NCBI GenBank assembly: GCA_015178975.1 | Contig: WHVD01000056.1 | Coordinates: 124,001-188,000 of the forward strand | DNA from: Hysterangium stoloniferum | Taxonomy: Eukaryota > Basidiomycota > Agaricomycetes > Hysterangiales > Hysterangiaceae | Reading direction: 5' to 3' | DNA: 64,000 bases | In this document: piece by piece, positions 56,870 to 64,000 of the stretch | Layout: every line of letters begins with the position of its first letter | How positions within the stretch are numbered: position 1 is the stretch's first letter | Translations under genes and position numbers: made by a program | The notes under the pieces: model-generated | What the model saw: the letters and a program-made list of their open reading frames with translations, nothing else | Told to the model about the DNA's origin: nothing | The model's database searches: none

Positions 56870-58591
56870 GTGTGTTGCACCGATCGTCAAACCGAAATAA
56901 CAATCGACACCGAACTAAAGTTTTTTTTTAAACAATTTAACATGACCACACAACTGGCACTCTTCCAACTTTCCGCTGATGAACGCTTTGACGGAACGCG
57001 GTGGTATTCTTGGAAGGAAATGATACTCTCTGCGAATGCTCGCGGTGTGCATGGATACCTCACTGGATCTATCGCGAAACCATCATCCTCGCCGACCGCA
57101 CCAGTTCCAACTATGACAAGCTACTGGGGATCAATGACACCGACACCAGATGAATGGGCGCAGCGTGATGCATATGCGAAGAGTATAATAGCACTAAATA
57201 TCAAGAACCCTCTTGGTTTCGGGATTAAATCAACCCAGACGGCCGCAGCGGCATGGCAGGTACTCACTACAATCTATGATGCCGTCTCTGATATTGGTCA
57301 TTTGAATGCCGAGAATGCATTACGTTCGATACAACATATTGATGGAGCGGATTTACATGCACACTTCGCCGCCCTCCAAGAAGCTTGGGAAAAGGCAACC
57401 GGGCAAGGCAGCAACATCGATGACCCTGAATTCCGCATAATTATTCTCGGCTCAATGCCGAGTGAATGGTCAATTTACGTTAGTACATTATACGAGCAAA
57501 AGACGTCTGCAGATGTTATTGCCAGACTCACCATGCATGACGCAACATTGGCGCGCCACAGAAAAACGTCACCCCAAACAGCTCAGGCCCTTGCCACTAA
57601 AACACGAAGTTCACTGGTTTGCTCAAACCCGGTATGCAAAAAGGTTGGGCATACAATTGACAGATGCTTCAAGCCAGGAGGGGGAATGGAGGGCCAGTAC
57701 CCGGCTTGGTGGAAAAGAAAGGGCAACGCCACTAGTGGAGACAATGTGACTGAGTCGTCTACGCCAAAACCATCTACGGCCAATATCGCAATTGTACCCA
57801 CAAGCTCAGTCACTGATGCCAATCAAGATAGAAGTTTTTACGCCCTCGTGACACAGTCGCAACCTACGATAGCACACAAACCCCACGTCATCACTTATGC
57901 AGACTCAGCTGCCAGCGACCACTGCTTCGTCAATATCAATGATTTCTTTACATACAAATCATTCAACGGGAAGAGCGGTACAACTGCTACAACAGGAGGC
58001 ACCTTCAATATATGTGGGACCGGCACTGTGAGGAAGGGAGTCATATTCAATGGAAAAAGAGTCGACATTGCTTTCGAAAAGGCACTACATACCCCGGACC
58101 TGTCCCATAATCTAATATCCATAGGCCGTCTCGATAAGGCGGGTTGTTTTTCCATCTTCGGAAGGGGAAGCGTTACTTTCCTTGACAAAAACAACCAGCC
58201 ATTTATGTATGGGCGGGGTGTGGGGACCATGTACGAAATCGACCTGTATCCTGCAGCCAGCATAACACCCACCATGCAAAATACTAATGTACCAGTTAGT
58301 GAAGTCAACAACGCATTAAAGGCAAAAAATGTTGTTACGATATATGCAATGCAATCACATATCAAGCCCACCGATATTGATACTTGGCACCGCCGACTGG
58401 GGCATATTGCTTACCAGACTATTGAGCAGATGGATAAGGATAAAGTCGTCAATGGATTAAACATTACCACAACAAACCCAAGACCCGGCACATGCGAAAA
58501 CTGCATCATGGGGAAGCACACGCGATGGCCCTTTTTATCCAATGACCAACGTGAAAAGGGGATTGGAGAACAAATTTACGTCGACTTGTAG
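56870..58591 (+). CDS. Copia Gag-Pol N-part: Gag, protease, integrase zinc region
   Basis: 573 codons. The start may be ATG 56870 or, more likely, ATG 56942 (MTTQLALFQLSADERFDGT), which begins the typical Gag. Gag runs to a variant knuckle CSNPVCKKVGHTIDRC (C-X4-C-X4-H-X4-C) near residue 255. The protease has YADSAASDHCF. The integrase zinc region is WHRRLGHIAY with CENCIMGKHTRWPF. The frame stops at TAG 58589-58591 within YVDL-stop-GPS, where copia integrases carry a tryptophan, so TGG changed to TAG. The next codons continue in the same frame. Confidence 0.95.
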   Translation: MCCTDRQTEITIDTELKFFFKQFNMTTQLALFQLSADERFDGTRWYSWKEMILSANARGVHGYLTGSIAKPSSSPTAPVPTMTSYWGSMTPTPDEWAQRDAYAKSIIALNIKNPLGFGIKSTQTAAAAWQVLTTIYDAVSDIGHLNAENALRSIQHIDGADLHAHFAALQEAWEKATGQGSNIDDPEFRIIILGSMPSEWSIYVSTLYEQKTSADVIARLTMHDATLARHRKTSPQTAQALATKTRSSLVCSNPVCKKVGHTIDRCFKPGGGMEGQYPAWWKRKGNATSGDNVTESSTPKPSTANIAIVPTSSVTDANQDRSFYALVTQSQPTIAHKPHVITYADSAASDHCFVNINDFFTYKSFNGKSGTTATTGGTFNICGTGTVRKGVIFNGKRVDIAFEKALHTPDLSHNLISIGRLDKAGCFSIFGRGSVTFLDKNNQPFMYGRGVGTMYEIDLYPAASITPTMQNTNVPVSEVNNALKAKNVVTIYAMQSHIKPTDIDTWHRRLGHIAYQTIEQMDKDKVVNGLNITTTNPRPGTCENCIMGKHTRWPFLSNDQREKGIGEQIYVDL

Positions 58592-61186
58592 GGACCATCA
58601 CGTGTGGAATCAATTGGTGGCAAACTATACATGATGCCGATTGTTGATGGATTCTCAGGTTACATGGAGGGATACTTCCTGGCAGACAAGCGGGCTGAAA
58701 CTACCCTAGAAGCCATGAAACGCAATCTTGCTTTAACGGAGAGACAAACAGGGCAAAAGGTCTGTTGTATACGTACTGATGGAGGGGGAGAGTTTTGCAA
58801 CGCGATTTGGGACAATTTCCTTGCAGAGCAGGGAATTGTACATGAAACCACTACAGCACACTCGTCAGAATCTAATGGGGTAGTCGAACGAGCACATCGC
58901 ACAATCATTGAACGAGTACGTGTCTTATTACACGAATCAAACTTACCTCCATCTATGTGGAGTGAGGTTGTGTCCACTGTTATCTACCTAAAGAATCTTG
59001 TCCCATCGGCCAGAAACACGCATGTAACACCATTCGAACTATGGCATGACCTAAAACCCAATGTCTCCCATCTCCGACCATTTGGTTGCATCGCGTACGC
59101 CAAGATTCCAACTGAGGCTGGAAATGGCCTTAGCAAACTGGAACCCCGCTCAATTAAATGCCTTCTAGTCGGATATTTTGGACGAGATGCCTACCGACTA
59201 TATGACACTGAAATGCGGCGGATCATCTGCTCAAGGGATGTTATCTTCGAGGAGGGACTCAGTCAGAAGACAATACCACTGTTATCACAGGAAGATATAA
59301 GTGAGTTTCCCACACCACTGATGGCAGAAAACACCACAACTACCATCCCCGACGAGAATGCATCTAACTCCAATGGAAACATCCCTTCACTGGTGGCCCC
59401 AGAACCTGCCTTACCTCGTCAGTCTATGCGCCATCATGTGCCAACACGAGCAATACTTGAGTCGAAAGAGTCAGAACAAATGGAGCATGCAGCGAGGGAG
59501 GCAGGTGAGGATTGGGCGATGAATACTGGATCATCGGCCAATATCAACAGTGTTAGAATCTTCGCCATTACCACAGACGAGCTTCCAGACCCAAGCAACT
59601 ACTGGCTTCCCAACTCATATGCTGAAGCAATGACACGTCCCGATATCTGGGCCGGTCCAATCGCCAAAGAACTGGATATGATGAAGGAACGTGACGTATG
59701 GGAGGTTATTGAACCCCCAGCTGACATTCGTTTGATGAAAACCCGATGGACATTTGCTAACAAGTATAACGCAGATGGAAATCTAGTAGCACGCAAGGCC
59801 CGCCTGGTGGCAAAAGGCTTCACTCAAATTCCTGGCGTCAACTTCTTCGAGACATATGCATCAGTTGTCCGCTATGAATCCCTTCGCATGAATCTTGCAA
59901 TTGCTGCTGCCCGAGACATGGAAGCATGGCAGATAGACTACGTCGCTGCGTATCTCAATTCACACCCACAAACGATCACATATATCGAGCTCCCAGATGG
60001 TGCAAAAGTTGAGGGTAAAGTGGGGCGTCTTAACAAAACTTTATATGGGACAATGGACGGTGCATACAATTGGGCTGAGGCATTGAATACAGAAATGGGT
60101 GAATTAGGATACTACAGATCTATGGCAGACCCAGCAGTACGATCGCGACATGCAAATGGCAACATCACGATAACAAGCACCTACACAGATGACACAACCG
60201 GAGTCTCATCCTCCAAAGAGGAGGCTGAGCGTGCAAAAGAGGAACTAGGATGGACCTACAAAACAAAGGACTTGGGAGATGCCAATTTGGTCTTGGGAAT
60301 ACACATTGACAGGGATAGAATGATGGGAACTATTAGCATCTCACAACGGGCATATCTGGAGCGAATTCTTGACAGATTCGGAATGGCCAATTGTAACCGA
60401 CGGGGAACACCACTACCTCCAGGCATCGTACTCATGCAGGATATGGGACCAAAAACACAAGAAGATCGTTTGTTTATGGCCAATAAACCTTACCGGGAAC
60501 TACTGGGGTCTATTATGTATGCTCAGATAGCAACACGACCAGATTTATCTTACAGTATATCTACACTCAGCAAATATGCATCCAACCCAGGCCCTGCTCA
60601 CTGGAATGCCCTCACGCATGTACTACGGTATATAAAAGGTACCCTCGAATACAAAATAACATATGGTGGAAAACACAGAGACCTCAAACCAATAGGTTAT
60701 GTAGATGCTGATTACGGTGGGGACCTTGACAACCGGCACTCATGCTCAGGACATGTTTTCATTCAGGCAGGTGGCCCAACAGCATGGGGAACTCAGTATC
60801 AACCAACTGTTGCCCTTTCAACTACAGAGGCCGAATACATGGCGCTTACCAGGGCAATGAAACAAATTTTATGGATGTATTCAGCAATGGAAGAAGTAGG
60901 GTATCCACAGCCACCACCTGCACTCTTGTGGAATGATAATGCAGGCGCAGTATCCCTAACGAAAAATGCTAAACATAACAACCGCGTTAAGCATATTGAC
61001 ATACAGTACCACTACATTCACGAGCGAGTTAGTGATGGCGACATCCAAGTCAAACATGTCGCATCCATTGACAACCTTGCAGATATGTTCACCAAACCAC
61101 TTCCCCGCACAACACATATTAAACAATGCATCGGTCTCCGCCTATGTAATCCTGAAGGGCATGCTCAGCCAGGGGGAGTGTTATGA
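58592..61186 (+). CDS. Copia Pol C-part: integrase core, RT, RNase H
   Basis: The same frame as the upstream piece, 860 codons from the first ATG (58604). Integrase has second Asp in IRTDGGGEF and Glu in SNGVVERAHRTIIE; the first Asp lies before the stop in YVDL. RT runs from TRWTFANKYNADGNLVARKA through QIDYVAAYLNS and GTMDGAYNW to the catalytic STYTDDTTG box. RNase H has GYVDADYGGDLDNRHS, LSTTEAEYMA, LLWNDNAGAV and HIDIQYHYI. The frame ends in the 3' LTR start. All catalytic residues seem present, so one point change separates this from an intact polyprotein. Whether read-through occurs is unknown. Confidence 0.95.
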   Translation, partial: GPSRVESIGGKLYMMPIVDGFSGYMEGYFLADKRAETTLEAMKRNLALTERQTGQKVCCIRTDGGGEFCNAIWDNFLAEQGIVHETTTAHSSESNGVVERAHRTIIERVRVLLHESNLPPSMWSEVVSTVIYLKNLVPSARNTHVTPFELWHDLKPNVSHLRPFGCIAYAKIPTEAGNGLSKLEPRSIKCLLVGYFGRDAYRLYDTEMRRIICSRDVIFEEGLSQKTIPLLSQEDISEFPTPLMAENTTTTIPDENASNSNGNIPSLVAPEPALPRQSMRHHVPTRAILESKESEQMEHAAREAGEDWAMNTGSSANINSVRIFAITTDELPDPSNYWLPNSYAEAMTRPDIWAGPIAKELDMMKERDVWEVIEPPADIRLMKTRWTFANKYNADGNLVARKARLVAKGFTQIPGVNFFETYASVVRYESLRMNLAIAAARDMEAWQIDYVAAYLNSHPQTITYIELPDGAKVEGKVGRLNKTLYGTMDGAYNWAEALNTEMGELGYYRSMADPAVRSRHANGNITITSTYTDDTTGVSSSKEEAERAKEELGWTYKTKDLGDANLVLGIHIDRDRMMGTISISQRAYLERILDRFGMANCNRRGTPLPPGIVLMQDMGPKTQEDRLFMANKPYRELLGSIMYAQIATRPDLSYSISTLSKYASNPGPAHWNALTHVLRYIKGTLEYKITYGGKHRDLKPIGYVDADYGGDLDNRHSCSGHVFIQAGGPTAWGTQYQPTVALSTTEAEYMALTRAMKQILWMYSAMEEVGYPQPPPALLWNDNAGAVSLTKNAKHNNRVKHIDIQYHYIHERVSDGDIQVKHVASIDNLADMFTKPLPRTTHIKQCIGLRLCNPEGHAQPGGVL

Positions 61187-61493
61187 ACTGTGTCTTACGC
61201 ATGCCCTGAATAAACACGAGGATAAACATGATGTCACAAACAACAATAACACTTTGACCACGAACCGTAAATATTTCTTTTTGTCCATTTCCTATTGTTA
61301 CAATCCCATTGTCCTACCGTCTCTTTTGTGCCATGGGATTCATTGTTCGCATCCACATAAATACGAGCACTACCAATGTATGTTCCTCAGTCGATTTACA
61401 ATCTTCGTGTCGACTGAGATACTAAATAGGTTCGATCTTTTATATCAGTCGATTTACAATCTTCGTGTCGACTGAGATACTATATTTGTAATA
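61179..61493 (+). repeat. Copia 3' LTR with preceding purine tract
   Basis: 315 bp, preceded by CAGCCAGGGGGAG (61166-61178), the polypurine tract. Differs from the 5' LTR by one loss of about 8 bp near 61425 and isolated changes. Confidence 0.95.
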
Positions 61494-61509
61494 TTAACAA
61501 GTATCCTCC

Positions 61510-62230
61510 AATATTGTACTAAAACCTCTTATAGATGAAAACTGTGTTTTGAGACCTCCACATTGTCTAGGCTACATACCAGAACCTATAGTGATGCAGA
61601 AAATAGCACAGTACTTTGCAGCAGTGTACCAATGCAGCCACACTCGTATCAGCACTCTATTACCATACTGCATGGTGTGCTGGGGGAAGGTTAGAATCCA
61701 GAATGCAGGTGAAAAAATTTAGACAAGCAGTGCAGTTAGCGAAGAACAGGCAGCAAATGTTCATGACTGATCATTTGTCTGTGTAAGTGGTACAGTTTAC
61801 ATATATTCTCATGTATGTACATATTTACATAGTGTTTATGGTAACAGTATGAGCTCTTAGTCAAAAATAGTCACTGAAGTAAGAGGAAATCTGAACCTAC
61901 TGAGATTCAACAGGTTTTCTATTGGTAAATTCACTACATCATCTCATTAAAGTTATCCTCATGTGCAAAACTGAATATCCCAGATACACCATGCAGTCTC
62001 CTTGCATGTATATCATTTTGCATCACCAATGGGAAAGATGCAACTGAATCACTTACTTCTTATAATCATACTTCAACAGAAATTTTCATTGATCTCTGAA
62101 TGATCAACTGCATTGTGGGGCATGTACAACATGGCAGGGACTGGTATATCATTGACCAAAGTGGGGGCATTGCTTGGACTGTATTCATCAAGCCCAATCT
62201 GGATGAAGAATGATTATGACCTGTGGACAT
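61510..62230 (+). pseudogene. Tail of an Agaricomycete transposon-type protein (relic)
   Basis: Plus-strand pieces: IDENCVLRPPHCLGYIPEPI, AQYFAAVYQCSHTRISTLLP and WGKVRIQNAGEKI at 61530-61720. Further on, NCIVGHVQHGRDWYIIDQSG at about 62100-62160. Both resemble C-terminal parts I associate with Plavaka/CACTA-related proteins in mushrooms (WGKVRI..GGD; IQC.VGRV..WAIIDRSG). Exons and introns cannot be placed with confidence. Stops are present. Confidence 0.35.
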
Positions 62231-62339
62231 GCAGCTCAGGTAAGTCATCATATTTAATGCAGAGTTTTCATATTGAACTATCAGTTTAGCTTGTCATTTC
62301 CACACTGTATGCCATAGGTTTTGAAAGAATTATGTATAT

Positions 62340-62630
62340 TTGGGGTCCTTCAACAACTTTCTCTCCTCCTTCTTAGAATCCTTCAAATGGCTCCCTGCTT
62401 CAACGCTAGATGGCTGTAAGGCAAATATTTGGCGAGGTATGAGTTATTTTTATGGAGAGAATCAGCAGAAAAACATGTTAGGGCCTGAAGTGGGAAACAT
62501 GTCAGTGATGGTGTGGGAAACCGACCGAGGACAGATTCACGGGTTGGAATATCACATACACGAGACGGGAGTGCTGTGGCCTAGTTATTTATTTGAATTC
62601 ATCTGGAAGAGTCAATTAGCCTGTGGATAG
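62340..62630 (+). CDS. Unrecognised open frame (96 aa)
   Basis: Starts MGSFNNFLSSFLESFKWLP and contains VWETDRGQIHGLEYHIHETG. No family recognised. It may belong to the relic upstream or be chance. Confidence 0.2.
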   Translation: MGSFNNFLSSFLESFKWLPASTLDGCKANIWRGMSYFYGENQQKNMLGPEVGNMSVMVWETDRGQIHGLEYHIHETGVLWPSYLFEFIWKSQLACG

Positions 62631-63125
62631 GAAATTCAAATAGATATACATCATGGGAAAGAGTGTGCAATTGTACTTGAGGGTGCCAAACAGCTGTTTT
62701 TAAGTCCATAATACTACTAAGAGAAGTACAACGTTACATCAAAATTAGTTCAATTAAGCACTTGAAATCAGTGCATTTTCTTAATTAAAATACTCCAATC
62801 TCAGAGACCCCTGTCCGGCGCATTTTTGGACTTCTAATCAGAGCAAGCCTCTTAAGCACCAAAAGCAGTTCCTAATATGGCGATGATGTCGATTGATGCT
62901 GTTCTAAACCCTAGCTAGCATACAAAATTTTACATACTTCGACCAGAACCTTGTGGAAAACATATGAGAAAAGTGTTTTTCGATCGACGTACTTTGAGCA
63001 GCTGAATTTAAATCTGATATTAGTGTCTTGCCAAAAGTTTTCAATCGTGAGATATCAAACTTGCCGACTTTGATTGTCCGCAACAGTACACAATTGGCGC
63101 TCCATATAGAGCGCATGAAAAAAAC
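62631..63125. other. Intergenic, no gene seen
   Basis: AT-rich spacer before the tRNA gene. On the tRNA's own strand a T7 run (complement of 63118-63124) follows the 3' end and should serve as the RNA polymerase III terminator. Confidence 0.5.
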
Positions 63126-63219
63126 TAACCCGAGCGAGGATCGAACTCGCGACCCTTGCATTTCGCAAAGAGATTTACCCTATAAGTACAATGCTCTGAC
63201 CAAACTGAGCTACCGGGTT
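63126..63219 (-). tRNA. tRNA-Ile(UAU) with intron
   Basis: On the minus strand: acceptor AACCCGG pairs with TCGGGTT, discriminator A. D arm GCTC..GAGC. Anticodon stem TTGTA with TGCAA around loop CTTATA, anticodon TAT. T arm GCGAG-TTCGATC-CTCGC. A 19-nt intron (63162-63180) follows position 37, the canonical place. Without it the tRNA is 75 nt. All stems pair with one G-T each in acceptor and anticodon stems. Isoleucine AUA decoders commonly carry introns in eukaryotes. Confidence 0.95.
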
Positions 63220-63531
63220 GTTGTAAAGCAGCGTCAACTTTGACTATAAGATGATAAATTTACGGTGACGGTGCCCGGACCCGGGTGTTTGTGGAGTGGG
63301 AGAGGTGATCGATGCGGTCTTGGATTGAGCGTAGACAAAGGCTACAACGACAAGAAAATAACCAATAATAATAATAAAATCTTGTCCTTGTCCACGTCCT
63401 CGTCGCTCCTTTCATCATCATCGGCCCTCGATACCAGTGTACCCAATCTACGCGTACCCTTTTCTCTCCCGATTCGATCCCCGTCCAGTCCAGAATCTAG
63501 GTCTACTCTAGACCCTACCCTACGTTCTCCG

Positions 63532-64000
63532 ATGGAACGTCAGCAGCATTCATATCCTCATCATATATTCGACCAGACAACCCAGTTACCTCCTTTGCAT
63601 CTTCCATCCCCATCTTCCTTTCGCTCTAATAATCATTCCACCACTCTGCCCCCCTTATCTCCAGGCAGGTTTCCCCCAGCAAACTACCACCCTTCCCTCT
63701 CACCCCCATCTTCAACTCAACTACCATGGCCCCCTCTCCGTAGATCCGACGTAAAGCCTCAGATCCTCAATCCTGCTCCAAATGACCATCATCATCATCC
63801 CCAAAAATCCTCCGCAAAACACCATCCAGACACCCACCCCCAACACAAAGACAGCGATGATGGCATGCCACCCACCAGTGACTTCGTCAAGAAGCTTTTC
63901 AAGTACGTTGCATACATCCTTCTGCAAACACACTGACCCGAAGAAACAGAATGCTTCAGGACAACTCGTTTTCTGATGTCGTATGCTGGGGTCCCGGGGG
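63532..64000 (+). CDS. skn7: Skn7/Prr1-like HSF-type transcription factor, 5' part
   Basis: The gene runs off the window. Exon 1 is Pro/Ser/His-rich and disordered. It ends DDGMPPTSDFVKKLFK, a 47-nt intron (63903-63949, GTACGT..ACAG, branch-like CTGAC) keeps phase, and exon 2 reads MLQDNSFSDVVCWGPGG. This is the start of an HSF-type DNA-binding domain. The wording is closer to Skn7/Prr1 than to Hsf1. In fungi Skn7 is a nuclear response regulator for oxidative and osmotic stress with a receiver domain further on, not visible here. An upstream in-frame ATG (63265) exists, but the 63265-63531 segment looks like leader sequence, so I prefer 63532. Confidence 0.65.

Larger units (their letters stand above)
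56368..61493 (+). mobile_element. Young Ty1/copia retrotransposon, nearly intact
   Basis: 5126 bp with two LTRs (322 and 315 bp), exact TSD TTAAC (56363-56367 and 61494-61498), a primer site, one long polyprotein frame interrupted by a single TAG, and a purine tract. The LTRs differ by a short deletion and a few base changes, so insertion is recent compared with everything else here. The LTR ends are TGTTATG and TTGTAATA rather than TG..CA. Confidence 0.96.

Overview
The window is a repeat-rich piece of a fungal nuclear genome, most likely a basidiomycete of the Agaricomycetes. The pointers are short GT..AG introns of about 45-55 nt, chromodomain Ty3/gypsy elements, a Copia element with a half-tRNA primer site, gene fragments of kinds I know from mushroom-forming fungi, an intron-containing tRNA-Ile(UAU), and the start of a Skn7-like HSF-type transcription factor. 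I cannot name the species. Most of the window is transposable elements nested in each other. Nearly every boundary below was set by TG..CA ends plus an exact 5-bp target-site duplication (TSD) that I read on both sides.

Region 1 (13-29333) is one decayed chromovirus, here 'A1', coded on the minus strand and stretched from its original size to 29.3 kb by insertions. Reading right to left it has a 5' LTR (28701-29333), primer site, gag (28622 down to 12822), protease-RT-RNase H (12427 to 7441), integrase plus chromodomain (7430 to 5587), an extra proline-rich ORF3 (5390 to about 646), a G-rich purine tract and a 3' LTR (13-645). Inside it sit: a solo A LTR (932-3166) that carries an IR/DR-type Tc1 transposon; a second solo A LTR (8422-10877) that carries a solo B LTR; a whole gypsy element 'D' (14165-24227) that carries a solo B and a solo E LTR; a solo B LTR (24566-26456); and a solo F LTR (27855-28329). 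A1 itself split a host gene coding for a ZZ-like zinc finger and a perfect-heptad coiled coil.

Region 2 (30 to 38 kb) holds an A-related LTR hit by a 542-bp MITE and by a solo C LTR that itself carries a solo B LTR. It is followed by a long inverted repeat at the 3' end of a PD-(D/E)XK nuclease-like gene, and then a divergent DDE_Tnp_4 transposase with a C-terminal chromodomain. That transposase is broken by a solo H LTR and by a second 542-bp MITE with the same TAA TSD.

Region 3 (38.6 to 56.3 kb) is LTR debris and relics: a truncated second A element (A2), a degenerate minisatellite, solo F, D', E, H, A and C LTRs, a MULE transposase relic with an intron, K-type LTR ends, a Tc1-type MITE and two degenerate host-like genes. 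Region 4 (56368-61493) is a young, nearly intact Copia element with one nonsense codon. Region 5 (61.5 to 64 kb) returns to genic sequence: a transposon-tail relic, the tRNA and the Skn7-like gene.

Two things recur across families. A conserved stem-loop motif lies near the 3' end of at least five otherwise different LTR types, and GTGAC/GTCAC inverted-motif minisatellites lie upstream of the TATA box in two LTR families (B and E). I see no CRISPR, operon or prokaryotic feature.
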